Part shown: positions 53,142 to 63,784 of the stretch, in pieces
How the letters are laid out: each line of letters opens with the position of its first letter
Numbering within the stretch: the stretch's first letter is position 1
Assembly: GCA_017465155.1 (NCBI GenBank)
Contig: JAFTWV010000014.1
Span: 30,567 to 94,566, forward strand
Length of the DNA stretch: 64,000 bases
Direction of reading: 5' to 3'
Source: Clostridia bacterium
GTDB taxonomy: Bacteria; Bacillota; Clostridia; Christensenellales; Aristaeellaceae
Translations under genes and position numbers: made by a program
The notes under the pieces: generated by a model
What the model was told of the DNA's origin: nothing
Databases searched by the model: none
The model's input: the letters and a program-made list of their open reading frames with translations, nothing else

Positions 53142-53522
53142 TTACTTGATCTCGACTTCGCCGCCGACTTCCTTCAGCTGGGCAGCCAGCTTGTCGGCGT
53201 CTTCCTTGGACAGGCCTTCCTTGACGGTCTTGGGGGCAGAAGCGGCAGACTCGACGAAGTCCTTGGCTTCCTTCAGGCCCAGGCCGCACACTTCGCGGAT
53301 GACCTTCAGAACCTTCAGCTTGGCGGCGGCGTCGAAGCCCTTCAGCACGACGTCGAACTCGGTCTTCTCCTCAGCGGCGGGGGCAGCAGCAGCAGCGGGG
53401 CCCGCGACAACAGCGGTAGCAGCGGCGGAAACGCCGAACTTCTCTTCCATGGCCTTGACCAGATCGGCCAGCTCCAGCACCGTCATAGACTCGACGGCGG
53501 CAATGATCTCAGCATGAGTCAT
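53142..53522 (-). CDS. rplL: 50S ribosomal protein L7/L12
   Basis: The 126-residue stalk protein has the N-terminal dimerisation helices ([17 protein letters not shown]), an Ala-rich hinge ([13 protein letters not shown]) and the C-terminal domain with [20 protein letters not shown] and [17 protein letters not shown]. It recruits translation factors to the ribosome. It follows rplJ by 116 bases, and is closed by a terminator; rpoB is not next, unlike in most bacteria. Confidence 0.97.
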   Translation of the reverse strand: MTHAEIIAAVESMTVLELADLVKAMEEKFGVSAAATAVVAGPAAAAAPAAEEKTEFDVVLKGFDAAAKLKVLKVIREVCGLGLKEAKDFVESAASAPKTVKEGLSKEDADKLAAQLKEVGGEVEIK

Positions 53523-53638
53523 TTTGATGTTCCTCCTATTTTCGGTGGGGTCTTTGACCCTTAGTAAATGTTTTGTTTAGGGTAGGGGAGCTATCCCCTT
53601 ATGCTGCTTTCAGGCAGCGTTGTTCAGGTCGAAGACCC

Positions 53639-54151
53639 TCACTCCTCGCCGGCCAGCTTCTTGCGGTACGCGTCGATAACGCGGACGAAGCTCGCAACGG
53701 TGTTGGACATGCAGCCAAGCAGACGGGCCAGCATGACCTCGCGGCTGGGCAGAGTTGCCAGATACTTGACGGTCGCCACATCGATGGCCTTGCCTTCCAG
53801 GATACCGCCGGTGATCTTCAGGCTCTGCAGCTTGTTCTTTTCGATATACTCGTTGATCACGCGGGGGCCGGCAACGGCGTCCTTCATGGAGAACACGAAG
53901 GCGTTGGGGCCATTCAGCAGATCGTCCAGACCGGTGATGCCGACCTCGTTCAGCGCGCGCAGAACCAGACGGTTCTTCAGCACGACATAGGCAACATCCT
54001 CGGCACGGCACAGCTTGCGCAGATTGGTCACCTGCTCAACAGTCAGACCGCTGTAGCTGCAGATGGTCACGGACTGCGCATTCTTCAGCTTCTCAACGAT
54101 ATCAGCAACTACTGCTACCTTCTCGGGCTTGATCTCGTGCACCTTGCTCAT
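53639..54151 (-). CDS. rplJ: 50S ribosomal protein L10
   Basis: The 170-residue protein anchors L7/L12 dimers on the ribosome. Features are the L10 start KPEKVAVVADIVEKLKNAQS, YSGLTVEQVTNLRKLCR, AYVVLKNRL and GPNAFVFSMKD. Start ATG at 54151 has AAGGAGG upstream. Its leader (54183-54318) is the L10-binding autoregulatory RNA, with a terminator in front of the ribosome site. Confidence 0.97.
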   Translation of the reverse strand: MSKVHEIKPEKVAVVADIVEKLKNAQSVTICSYSGLTVEQVTNLRKLCRAEDVAYVVLKNRLVLRALNEVGITGLDDLLNGPNAFVFSMKDAVAGPRVINEYIEKNKLQSLKITGGILEGKAIDVATVKYLATLPSREVMLARLLGCMSNTVASFVRVIDAYRKKLAGEE

Positions 54152-54182
54152 TTCTTCTTGCACCTCCTTAACGGTTTGGGAG

Positions 54183-54318
54183 TAAAAGAAAACCCTTGCA
54201 ACAGGTGCAAGGGATGAGCAAAGCAATGCTATATCCATTACACCTCGGCAGGCAGAGCGTTTGCTCCATTAAACCCTTGCGGGTACCGGCTGTCTACGGC
54301 ACAGGTTTCTTCAAAACC
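54183..54318 (-). promoter_or_regulatory. L10 leader RNA (autoregulatory attenuator of rplJL)
   Basis: The minus-strand RNA contains AGACAGCCGGT and CTGCCTGCCGAGGTG, the conserved L10-binding kink-turn elements of the Firmicute L10 leader. Further on is a terminator hairpin, CCCTTGCA/TGCAAGGG (54193-54213), followed by TTTTCTTTT. Excess L10-L12 would favour the terminator, shutting off rplJL. Confidence 0.9.
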
Positions 54319-54324
54319 TTGATG

Positions 54325-54353
54325 ATTATAGCATTCCCCGGAGTTCTTGTCAA
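54325..54353 (-). promoter_or_regulatory. Promoter of rplJ-rplL
   Basis: A perfect consensus on the minus strand: TTGACA (54348-54353), 17-base gap, TATAAT (54325-54330). Confidence 0.88.
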
Positions 54354-54488
54354 TAGCGAATCTCAAATTTTTTTCCATTTTTCGCTTTACATATCCGCTA
54401 CATTATTATATAATAAACTTGGACTCAATGAATCTTGGATTATGTAGAACCATTTTATGTCATCATTGTAAACAATCGCTTCTTTTGA

Positions 54489-54517
54489 TTGACAATGAAA
54501 CAGAATTGTAATATATT
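54489..54517 (+). promoter_or_regulatory. Promoter of the serine-rich peptidoglycan-binding protein gene
   Basis: TTGACA (54489-54494), 17-base gap, TATATT (54512-54517), then AAAGGAG before the ATG. The stretch 54354-54488 between the two divergent promoters is AT-rich without other signals. Confidence 0.72.
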
Positions 54518-54542
54518 ATTCTTCGAAAGGAGATGTTTTCTC

Positions 54543-56447
54543 ATGAACCGTATTTGCAAACGCTGCCTCGTTGCGTGCCTGCTGACGGTGTTCCTTGCGC
54601 TGGTGACTACCAGTGCGCTGGCGGCGACAGCCACGGTCAATGTCACGTCCCTTGTCCTGCGTGAGGAAATGTCAACCAAGAGCGATGCTCTGCAGACGCT
54701 TTCGCGCGGCACAAAGCTGGAGATCATCAGTCAGGACGGCAGCTGGTATAAGGTCAAATATGGCCGTTATACCGGCTATGTCATGGCGCGATACGTCAAG
54801 GTTTCCGGTGCTGTGTCCAACGCAAGCGATGAATACGAGACCCTGCGTAAGGGCGACCGCAGCGATGACGTGAAGAAGATGCAGGAGCGCCTGAAGGAGC
54901 TGGGCTACTTCGACGCAAGCTGCACCGGCTACTTTGGCGCCGCTACGGAGGAAGCCGTGGAGGCGTTCCAGAAGCGCAACAGCCTGACGGTGGATGGTAT
55001 TGCCGGTCCTGCGACGCAGAAAAAACTGTACAGTACTTCTGCCAAGAAGGCGAGCGCCAGCACCTCGGCGAGCACAAGCAGCAGCTCCTCCGCCAAGAAT
55101 GACGAGGATGATGGTACGCTGCGCCCCGGCGATTCCGGTTCCAAGGTCAAGGCGCTGCAGAATCGTCTCCGTGAGCTTGGCTACTTCAAGCATTCCGTCG
55201 ACGGGAAGTACGACAGTCAGGTGACCGATGCCGTGAAGGCGTTCCAGAAGCGCAATAACCTGACGGCGGACGGCATTGCCGGTCCCGCAACGCTGAAGAA
55301 GCTGAACAGCTCTTCTGCCAAGGCTGCTGCCGGAACCAATGCGTCTGCCACGACCTCATCTTCCAGCAGCAGTACCACGACCACCACCAAGGTCGATACC
55401 AGCAAGAGCATGCAGTACGGTGTGCGCAGCAGCTCTGTCAAGGCGCTGCAGCAGCGTCTGAAGGAGCTGGGTTACTTCAATGGAACCTGCACCGGCTATT
55501 ACGGCGCACTGACCCGCGATGCGGTGAAGGCGTTCCAGGCCCGCAATAACCTCTCTGCCGACGGCATTGCTGGTATTGCAACGCTGAAGAAGCTGAACAG
55601 CTCCTCTGCCAGGAAGGCAAGCACCAGCACATCTTCCAGCAGCTCAAGCTCGTCTTCCAGCTCAAGCAGCAGTTCCTCCTCCAGCAGTTCTTCCAGCAGT
55701 TCTGACGGTACCCTGCGTCCCGGCATGACCGGCACAAAAGTCAAGGCTTTGCAGACGCGTCTGCGTGCGCTGGGGTACTTCAATCATTCTATTGATGGAA
55801 AGTACGATAGTCAGGTGACTGACGCGGTGAAGGCGTTCCAGAAACGCAACAACCTGAAGGCTGACGGTATTGCTGGGCCCGCGACAATCAAGAAGCTGTA
55901 CAGCTCCTCTGCCAAGGCTGCTGCGAACAGCTCCAGCAGTTCTTCTTCCAATAGTTCCAGCAGCTCTTCTTCGGGCAGCTCCAGCGGTTCTTCTTCGGGC
56001 AGTTCCAGTAGTTCTTCTTCTTCGGGCAGTTCTTCGAAGTACGTGACCGAGCGTCTGGACTGGTTCAACGGCGGTGCGGCCCGCATCCCGCGCGGCGCCA
56101 TCTTTACCGTGAAGGACGTCCGTACCGGCAAGACCTTTATGGCGAAGCGTCAGGCGGGCAGCAGCCATCTGGACGCGGAGCCGCTGACTGCGGCTGATAC
56201 AGCTGTCCTGAAGGCAATCAATGGCGGCGAATACTCCTGGCGCCGTCGTCCGATGCTGGTGCTCTATAATGGCCACGTGTATGCAGCGTCCATTTACTCC
56301 GAGCCCCACGGCAGCGATACCATCCCGAACAACAACTTTGACGGCCAGTTCTGCCTGCACTTCTATGGCAGCAAGACCCACGGCAGCGATCGTGTGGACG
56401 AAGACCACGCAGCGTGCGAGGCTCAGGCCATGAAGGCGACCTGGTAA
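54543..56447 (+). CDS. Secreted SH3/peptidoglycan-binding repeat protein with serine-rich linkers
   Basis: The 634-residue protein has a signal peptide (RCLVACLLTVFLALVTTSALA), an SH3b domain (about 25-85; LVLREEMSTKSDALQTLSRG), four PG_binding_1 domains separated by Ser/Thr-rich linkers (centres near 130, 230, 330 and 430; each with LGYF...VKAFQKRNNL...DGIAGPAT), a long serine linker, and a C-terminal domain (about 500-634; YVTERLDWFNGGAARIPRG, then HFYGSKTHGS, DEDHAACEAQAM) of a kind found in clostridial wall proteins. It probably binds peptidoglycan; enzymatic activity of the last domain is not certain. AAAGGAG precedes the ATG. Confidence 0.88.
   Translation: MNRICKRCLVACLLTVFLALVTTSALAATATVNVTSLVLREEMSTKSDALQTLSRGTKLEIISQDGSWYKVKYGRYTGYVMARYVKVSGAVSNASDEYETLRKGDRSDDVKKMQERLKELGYFDASCTGYFGAATEEAVEAFQKRNSLTVDGIAGPATQKKLYSTSAKKASASTSASTSSSSSAKNDEDDGTLRPGDSGSKVKALQNRLRELGYFKHSVDGKYDSQVTDAVKAFQKRNNLTADGIAGPATLKKLNSSSAKAAAGTNASATTSSSSSSTTTTTKVDTSKSMQYGVRSSSVKALQQRLKELGYFNGTCTGYYGALTRDAVKAFQARNNLSADGIAGIATLKKLNSSSARKASTSTSSSSSSSSSSSSSSSSSSSSSSSSDGTLRPGMTGTKVKALQTRLRALGYFNHSIDGKYDSQVTDAVKAFQKRNNLKADGIAGPATIKKLYSSSAKAAANSSSSSSSNSSSSSSSGSSSGSSSGSSSSSSSSGSSSKYVTERLDWFNGGAARIPRGAIFTVKDVRTGKTFMAKRQAGSSHLDAEPLTAADTAVLKAINGGEYSWRRRPMLVLYNGHVYAASIYSEPHGSDTIPNNNFDGQFCLHFYGSKTHGSDRVDEDHAACEAQAMKATW
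54830..56030 (+). repeat. Four-fold peptidoglycan-binding repeat with serine linkers
   Basis: Four related modules of about 65-70 codons start near 54839, 55115, 55408 and 55706. Serine linkers between and after them reach about 27 consecutive serines (near 55625-55700) and about 35 Ser/Gly residues (near 55930-56035), encoded by mixed AGC/TCC/TCT codons rather than one repeated codon, so the bias is at the protein level. Confidence 0.88.
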
Positions 56448-56467
56448 GAACAAAACATCCACATAGC

Positions 56468-56512
56468 TAAAGGCGCGGCATTCCGGAGTTAATCCGGGTG
56501 GCCGCGCCTTTG
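56468..56512 (+). terminator. Terminator of the serine-rich protein gene
   Basis: AAAGGCGCGGC pairs with GCCGCGCCTTT with inner CCGG pairing; strong, and may serve both strands as the next gene is convergent. Confidence 0.85.
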
Positions 56513-56549
56513 GTGTATCGGTAATCCTATGGGATGAATGGCACTGGGT

Positions 56550-58348
56550 TTATGCTGCATCGTTGGGATTGTCAAACTGTGCATGATACAGTTCGTAATA
56601 GGTGCCGCCCTTTGCAAGCAGCTCCTGGTGGGTGCCGCTCTCAACGATGCGGCCCTGATCCATCACAAGGATGCAGTCGGCGCCGGTGATGGTGGACAGG
56701 CGGTGAGCGATGACAAAGCAGGTGCGCCCGTGCATCAGCTGAAGCATTGCGTCCTGAATGCGGCGTTCTGTTTGCGTGTCAACGTTGGAGGTGGCCTCGT
56801 CGAGAATCAGCATGCTGGAGTCGATCAGCATCGCGCGGGCAATGGTCAGCAGTTGCTTCTGGCCCTTGGAGATGCTGTTGCCGCTTCCGGTGACAATGGT
56901 ATCGTAGCCCTGCGGGAGAGACATGATCATGTCGTGAATGTGGGCTGCTTTGGCGGCCTGTTCCACGTCCTCGCGCGTTACGCCGTCACGCCCGTAGGCG
57001 ATGTTCTCGAATACAGTGCCGTCAAAGAGCCAGGTATCCTGCAGTACCATGGTGAACTGGCGGCGCAGCTCGTCGCGTTTGAGACTGCGGATATCGACGC
57101 CGTCCAGCAGGATCGCGCCCTTTGTTACATCATAGAATCGCATCAGCAGGTTGATCATGGTTGTTTTGCCGCAGCCGGTTTCGCCGACGATGGCCATCAC
57201 GCTGCCGGGCTCCGCGGTATAGGAGATATCATGCAGCACGGTCGTGTCCTGTGTGTAACCGAAGGAGACGTTGCGGAACTCCACATGTCCGCGGCAGCTG
57301 GTGATGGACTTTGCGTCCGGTGCGTCAGCCGGCTCGGGAGACAGTGCCAGCAGGCCCAGTACGCGCTCAGCCGCTGCAAGAGACGACTGGATCTCGCTGA
57401 GAATGTTGGCGAATTCATTGATTGGGCCTGAGAACCGGCGGGAGTACAGCACGAAAGAGCTGACATTGCCCAAACTGATACCGCCGGCCATATACAGGAG
57501 CGAGCCAAAGATGCTTACTGCTGCAAGCGACAGGTTGTTGATCAGGTTGACCGTAGGGCCGGTGACCGCGGCAGTGTGGTCGGCATGCCAGGTGGCGTGA
57601 ACGGCATTGTCATTGTGGGTTTCAAAGCGGTTGTTGAATTCATCCTCCTGATGGTAGGCGCGGATGGTCTTCAGGCCGCTGACAGCCTCCTCCGAGTATC
57701 CGTTCATTGCGCCCAGCATGCGGCTGCGCTTGGAGAACAGCGGCCGTACGATCTTGGCGCGCCAGCGGGTCACTGCGATGGAGCAGGGGATGGTTACGGC
57801 GAAAATCAGCAGCATTTCCGGCGCAATGGTCATCATCATTGTGAAGGAGCCGACCACAGTGATCAGGCTGGAAAGAATCTGCGTCAGATCGGTTGAAAGG
57901 GATGCGCCCACAGTATCCACGTCGTAGGACAGGATTGAGAGCACATCGCCGGTTTGATGGGTGTCAAAGAAGGAGATGGGCAGCGTGGTCAGATGATCGA
58001 AGAGATCCTTGCGCATCTTGCTGACCACATTGCGGGAAAGGCGGATCATGATCGCGGAAAGCAGCCATGAAGTGACGGAAGAGAACGCTGCCAGCAGAAT
58101 CATCAGCAATACATACTTGGTTACCTCGGGAAAATCAACGCCTGTTTCAAGGCTGATGGCATCGATGGCCGCGCCGGACAGCATGGGCGAAACAAGGCCC
58201 AGCGCATTGCCAAGTATGGACAGGAGCGCTGCGAAGATGATGATGGCCTGATAGCGTGACAGATAGCGCCACAGCTTCATGAGTACCACAGAGGTTTTCT
58301 CCTTCGGCTTGGCGAATGCCGGCCCTCGGCCGGGACCGCGTCCGCGGT

Positions 58349-58352
<4 letters not shown>
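56550..58352 (-). CDS. ABC exporter, catalytically complete half (heterodimer, module 2)
   Basis: The 600-residue half-transporter has a Gly/Arg-rich start (MNRGRGPGRGPAF), six membrane helices and an NBD with Walker A GETGCGKTT, signature ISKGQKQLLTIARAM, Walker B LILDEATSNVDTQTE with catalytic Glu, and H-loop FVIAHRLSTI. Its start overlaps the partner's stop by four bases. It pairs with the degenerate half upstream and belongs to the second MarR-ABC module. It probably exports drugs or toxic metabolites. Confidence 0.95.
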
Positions 58353-60033
<1,681 letters not shown>

Positions 60034-60058
<25 letters not shown>

Positions 60059-60492
60059 GCACAGTCGCCTCCCTTCACATAGGCCTCTGCAAGGGCTGAG
60101 ATGCGGGCCATCAGCCGTGATAGCTCGGCTTGCTCCGCTTCTGTAAAGTCCTGTGTCAGGTAAGCGCTCCACTCCCGATAACAGCGGAACAGCCGATCAC
60201 GCAGATCCAGAGCCTTATCCGTGGGGTAGACGAGGAGACTGCGTTTGTCTGAGGGATCAGATTCACGGCGCACATATCCCTTTTCCTCCAATGCTGACAG
60301 CTGACGCGTCACGGATGACTTGTTCACATTGAGCTCTCTTGCAAGCTCCTCCTGTGAAATGCCGGGATGGCGGTACAGCGCGGTCAAATAAGGCGTCTGG
60401 CATCCGGCAAGCCCGGTGTCGGCCAGTTCATGTTCGCGGTATCGCATGGCGCAGCGGTAGGTGATGCTGATTTGCCGCATGAATGGATGCAT
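60034..60492 (-). CDS. MarR family regulator of ABC module 2
   Basis: The 152-residue regulator has a MarR winged helix (ISQEELARELNVNKSSVTRQLSALEEKGYV, then DPSDKRSLLVYPTDKALDL as the wing) and a Cys pair near the end (GGDCACAPS). It likely represses itself and the two ABC genes behind it; a palindrome sits directly on the transcription start. Start ATG at 60492 has AAAGG ten bases before it; the longer frame upstream lies over the operator. Confidence 0.9.
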
Positions 60493-60527
60493 ATGGTCAC
60501 AGCCTTTCTTGAATAGCGTCATGAAAT

Positions 60528-60572
60528 GTTGCGCATGCAACTATTGTACAGCAAAAGCATTGCCCCTGTCAA
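60528..60572 (-). promoter_or_regulatory. Promoter and MarR palindrome of ABC module 2
   Basis: Minus strand TTGACA (60567-60572), 18-base gap, TACAAT (60543-60548). The operator GTTGCATGCGCAAC (60528-60541 on the minus strand) abuts the -10 box and has GTTGC/GCAAC arms like known MarR boxes. The -35 box lies inside the hairpin (60562-60586) that ends the upstream acetyltransferase gene. Confidence 0.75.
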
Positions 60573-60586
60573 CCTGTGACAGGGGC
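60562..60586 (-). terminator. Hairpin after the acetyltransferase gene, overlapping the MarR promoter
   Basis: GCCCCTGT/ACAGGGGC stem on the minus strand, just after the stop at 60595, followed by AATGCTTTT. The TTGACA box of the next promoter is in its 3' arm. Confidence 0.6.
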
Positions 60587-60594
60587 ATGTGAAA

Positions 60595-61119
60595 TCAGCG
60601 CAGCTTTTTGGATAAGAAGAGCACAAGATCGTCATCATTGCAGCAGGGGTCATATTCGCCGCACACACGCCCTTGATACCACACGCCGCTGCCGTCAGGT
60701 ACATAACCTCGCTTGACGTACATGCGCTGAGCGCTGCCATAGCCGCTGTGCAGTCCTACAGCGAGACATACCGTGTCGCTCCATGCGGCTGCGATGTCCT
60801 CGGCTGCATCCATCAGCCGAGTCCCCACGCCGTGATTGCGGAAAGGAATGAAAACGCCAAAGTCGACGATCTCCGGCAGGGCGCGGAAGGCGTCCGGGCC
60901 GTCCAGTGCCTGTCGGTACACATTGATGTAGCCGGCGACCCTCCCCTGATATTCCGCTACCAGTGCAACAGAGCGTCCAGCCTGCTGATCGCGCCAGCGC
61001 ATGAGCTGCTTTTCCAGCTCGACATGCCAGCCCTGCGCTGCTTCAGCGTCAGTGATGGCCTGCGGGTCGTTTGCGTTCATTGGGCGGATGAGGATGCTGT
61101 CAGGCTGTCCACAAGTCAT
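60595..61119 (-). CDS. GNAT family N-acetyltransferase
   Basis: The 174-residue protein has IRPMNANDPQAITDAEAAQGW at the start, the strand VALVAEYQGRVAGYINVYRQ, the acetyl-CoA loop FGVFIPFRNHGVGTRLMDAA and VGLHSGYGSAQRMYVKRGYV (about residues 95-140). The substrate is unknown. AAGGAG precedes the ATG at 61119; the upstream in-frame extension overlaps the SplB-like gene and is rejected. It follows that gene closely in the same direction. Confidence 0.9.
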   Translation of the reverse strand: MTCGQPDSILIRPMNANDPQAITDAEAAQGWHVELEKQLMRWRDQQAGRSVALVAEYQGRVAGYINVYRQALDGPDAFRALPEIVDFGVFIPFRNHGVGTRLMDAAEDIAAAWSDTVCLAVGLHSGYGSAQRMYVKRGYVPDGSGVWYQGRVCGEYDPCCNDDDLVLFLSKKLR

Positions 61120-61138
61120 ACTGTCATACTCCTTATCG

Positions 61139-62023
61139 TCAGAGGAAGCTTGTCTGAACCGGCATACGGGAGAACATCTCCCGGTTGATGTCGGCAAACC
61201 GCCAATGCAGGGCTTGCTTTCTGCATTCGTCCTTGAAGGCTTCATACAGCGAGTCCGCTTCCCGGGCAGAGATTTCATAGGCATTGCCGAATTCACGGGC
61301 ATAACGTTCACGCAGGCCGGGATACAGGCGGTGAAGCGCTTCATAATAATATTCCCTGTTGCCTGTGCGCAGCGTCATGCCGAAGAAGCATACAACAAAC
61401 CGGCCGCCGGCCTCTGCGGTCATGCGGACGATGCGGCGGATATTGTCTTCTGTGTCCGTGAGATAGGGAAGCACAGGATTGAGCCATACGCCGGCATACA
61501 CGCCTGCATCGGACAGCCTGCGGAGTGCTGCGAAACGTTCCGATGAGACGGAAACACGGGGCTCGAGCTTTTGGCACAGCTCATCATCTGCACAGGTGAT
61601 GGTCAATCTCGCACAGACAGGCGCGTTGCGGCTGATTTGGGCAAGCAGGTCTGCATCCCGGGCACAAAGGGCCGATTTGGTCGTAAAGGCTGCGCCGAAG
61701 CGATGTCTCCTGATCAGTTCCAGTGCGCCGCGGGTGAGCTGCATGCTGCGCTCCAATGGATTGTAGGGATCGCTCATTGCGCCCATGGTGATCACGCCGG
61801 ACGCCCGTTTTCCGCGCAGCTCCCTGTCCAGCAGGGCAAGAGGGTCCGCCTTGGGCCTTACCGTGTCAAACTGATCAATCTGGTAGCAAACAGAGCGGGA
61901 ATCACAATATATGCATCCGTGTGAACAGCCCCTGTACAGATTCATGTTCCAATCAGCATAGAAAAAATCGTCCATGGAAGCCTTGACCGGTGTGAGCAGC
62001 TGTTTAGCAGGAATGAGCTCCAT
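61139..62023 (-). CDS. Radical SAM protein, SplB-like (COG1533)
   Basis: The 294-residue protein has the 4Fe-4S radical SAM motif NLYRGCSHGCIYCDSRS (Cys-x3-Cys-x2-Cys), followed by MGAMSDPYNPLERSMQLTRG, the SPL-like block GAAFTTKSALCARDADLL, and VWLNPVLPYLTDTEDNI. It is of the large uncharacterised COG1533 group related to spore photoproduct lyase but shorter and not known to repair DNA. GGAGG precedes the ATG at 62023; promoter at 62044-62072. Substrate unknown. Confidence 0.9.
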   Translation of the reverse strand: MELIPAKQLLTPVKASMDDFFYADWNMNLYRGCSHGCIYCDSRSVCYQIDQFDTVRPKADPLALLDRELRGKRASGVITMGAMSDPYNPLERSMQLTRGALELIRRHRFGAAFTTKSALCARDADLLAQISRNAPVCARLTITCADDELCQKLEPRVSVSSERFAALRRLSDAGVYAGVWLNPVLPYLTDTEDNIRRIVRMTAEAGGRFVVCFFGMTLRTGNREYYYEALHRLYPGLRERYAREFGNAYEISAREADSLYEAFKDECRKQALHWRFADINREMFSRMPVQTSFL

Positions 62024-62043
62024 GTGGATCGCCTCCTGTGGGC

Positions 62044-62072
62044 AGTATACCACAGACTTTATACAGCGTCAA
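62044..62072 (-). promoter_or_regulatory. Promoter of the SplB-like gene
   Basis: Minus strand TTGACG (62067-62072), 17-base gap, TATACT (62044-62049). Confidence 0.7.
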
Positions 62073-62225
62073 GAGAATGGCGAAAATCTGTTCTCATACG
62101 ACTTGCGCAGAGGAGCGATATGCTGCATGCCTGATGGATATGATTCCGGAGGCGGTACACTGTGCTGTGGAAGCGGCGGAAATAGCGTTGCATCACCTTT
62201 CTGAGTGCGGGATTGTACAAATGGC

Positions 62226-62255
62226 TTGATTATTCCCCCTTCGATGGAGTATAAT
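62226..62255 (+). promoter_or_regulatory. Promoter of murC
   Basis: TTGATT (62226-62231), 18-base gap, TATAAT (62250-62255), 32 bases before the murC start. In the stretch 62073-62225 I see only a weak 50-codon frame on the plus strand. Confidence 0.55.
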
Positions 62256-62287
62256 ACCATCGAACACTGACTATCAGGAGACGATAT

Positions 62288-63688
62288 ATGATGAAACAGC
62301 CACACATCCGCGACTATGCAGGTAAGCGAATCCATATGATCGGTATCGGCGGCTCCAGCATGTCCGGGCTTGCGCAGATGCTTATTTCGAAGGGCTACCA
62401 GGTGTCCGGCTCTGACCGGACGGAAGGCTACCTCATTGGCGATGTACGTGCTGCAGGTGCGCAGGTTTTCATCGGTCATGCAGCAGAGCAGGTACATGGC
62501 GCAGACCTTGTGATCTATACAGGCGCTGCAGCCGCAGACAACCCGGAGCGTGTGGAGGCGGATCGTCTGCGCATTCCCAGCATTGAGCGCAGCGTGCTCC
62601 TCGGTCAGCTGATGGAGGGATATCCGCAGGCTGTAGGCATCTGTGGCGCGCATGGCAAGACCAGCACCACCTCGATGCTTTCCCAGATTCTCGTGGAGTG
62701 TGGTCTTGATCCGTCCGTGCATATCGGCGGTAAGCTGGACGCTATCGGCGGATCTACCCGCATCGGCAGCGGCGGCGCATTTCTTGCCGAGGCGTGTGAA
62801 TTCCGCCGGAGCTTCCTTGAAATGAAGCCTTCCATTGCCGTAGTGCTCAACATCGATGCGGACCATCTGGACTGCTACAAGGATATCGACGAGATCGAGG
62901 AGACCTTTGGCCAGTTCATGCATCTGTTGCCAGAGGACGGCGTTTGCATCGGCAAGGGGAACGACGAGCGTGTTGTCCGCCAGATGAAGAAACTGTCATG
63001 CCGTACTTTCACCTTCGGCATGACGCAAGTGTGCGATTTCCACCCGGAGAATCTGGTCGAAGACGAGCGCGGCTACGCATCCTACGACCTGATCGGCGAG
63101 GGCAGAAAGCTCGCCCATGTAAAAATGGCTGTTCCTGGCGACTTCAACGTGGAAAATGGTCTTGCAGCCCTGTGTACAGCCTATGTTCTGGGCGCGGACA
63201 TGACGCAGGCTGCGGCGTCTCTGGGACGCTTTGTCGGCGCCCACCGTCGGTTTGAAAAGACGGATGAAATCAACGGTGGCGCGGAGATTTTCCACGACTA
63301 CGGTCATAATCCTGCTGAGATGCGCAATGCGGTGTCCATTGCCCGCAAGCGTTGCAAGGGGACGCTCTATGCGGTCATGCAGCCCCATACCTTCAGCCGC
63401 GTAAGGACGCTGTTCAACGAGTATCTGACCTGCACGGAGCAGGCAGATGTGACCGTTGTGATGGACATATGCGCTGCCCGGGAAAAGGATCCAGGCGATC
63501 TGAACAGCGGCATGCTGGTGGAAGGCATGAAGGCCCATGGTGTGAATGCAGTATGGACGCCTTCCTTTGACGATACGGAAGCATACCTCCGCGAGCATCT
63601 GAAGCCTGGTGATCTTGCCATCACCATGGGATGCGGAGATGTAAACATGCTCAACGAGCAGATCCACCAGCACGAGCTGGAAAAGTAA
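62288..63688 (+). CDS. murC: UDP-N-acetylmuramate-L-alanine ligase
   Basis: The 466-residue enzyme adds L-Ala to UDP-MurNAc, the first amino acid of the peptidoglycan stem. It has the N-terminal Rossmann block IHMIGIGGSSMSGLAQMLIS, the P-loop GICGAHGKTSTTSML (near 115), EACEFRRSFLEMKP, and FHDYGHNPAEM with RVRTLFNEYL-type C-terminal residues. The length fits MurC. AGGAGA precedes the ATG at 62288. It stands alone here, outside a mur/fts cluster. The IS element follows 97 bases after its stop. Confidence 0.96.
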   Translation: MMKQPHIRDYAGKRIHMIGIGGSSMSGLAQMLISKGYQVSGSDRTEGYLIGDVRAAGAQVFIGHAAEQVHGADLVIYTGAAAADNPERVEADRLRIPSIERSVLLGQLMEGYPQAVGICGAHGKTSTTSMLSQILVECGLDPSVHIGGKLDAIGGSTRIGSGGAFLAEACEFRRSFLEMKPSIAVVLNIDADHLDCYKDIDEIEETFGQFMHLLPEDGVCIGKGNDERVVRQMKKLSCRTFTFGMTQVCDFHPENLVEDERGYASYDLIGEGRKLAHVKMAVPGDFNVENGLAALCTAYVLGADMTQAAASLGRFVGAHRRFEKTDEINGGAEIFHDYGHNPAEMRNAVSIARKRCKGTLYAVMQPHTFSRVRTLFNEYLTCTEQADVTVVMDICAAREKDPGDLNSGMLVEGMKAHGVNAVWTPSFDDTEAYLREHLKPGDLAITMGCGDVNMLNEQIHQHELEK

Positions 63689-63764
63689 AACGCATCATCC
63701 TGAAGTCCACCAGCATCCAAGCTGCCAGCGCGTGAAAGCGGCACAAGGATTGGCATAAAACAAA

Positions 63765-63784
63765 GCTGCCCGGCGGAAAGATTC
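63765..63784 (-). terminator. Possible half of a terminator cut by the IS
   Basis: On the minus strand CCGCCGGGCAGC is followed by TTTGTTTT, the form of a terminator 3' arm with its T-tract. The matching 5' arm is not present to its left; the IS begins within a few bases, so the other arm may lie beyond it. Confidence 0.4.

Noticed and set aside
60059-60172. N-terminal extension of the degenerate ABC half (module 2).
   Set aside because: The extra 38 codons overlap the MarR gene in another frame and are not membrane-like; a TTG start with GGGAGG fits better.
62077-62229. A 50-codon plus-strand frame between the SplB-like gene and murC.
   Set aside because: No proper ribosome site at a suitable distance, it overlaps the murC -35 box and no known family; could be a remnant but not supported.
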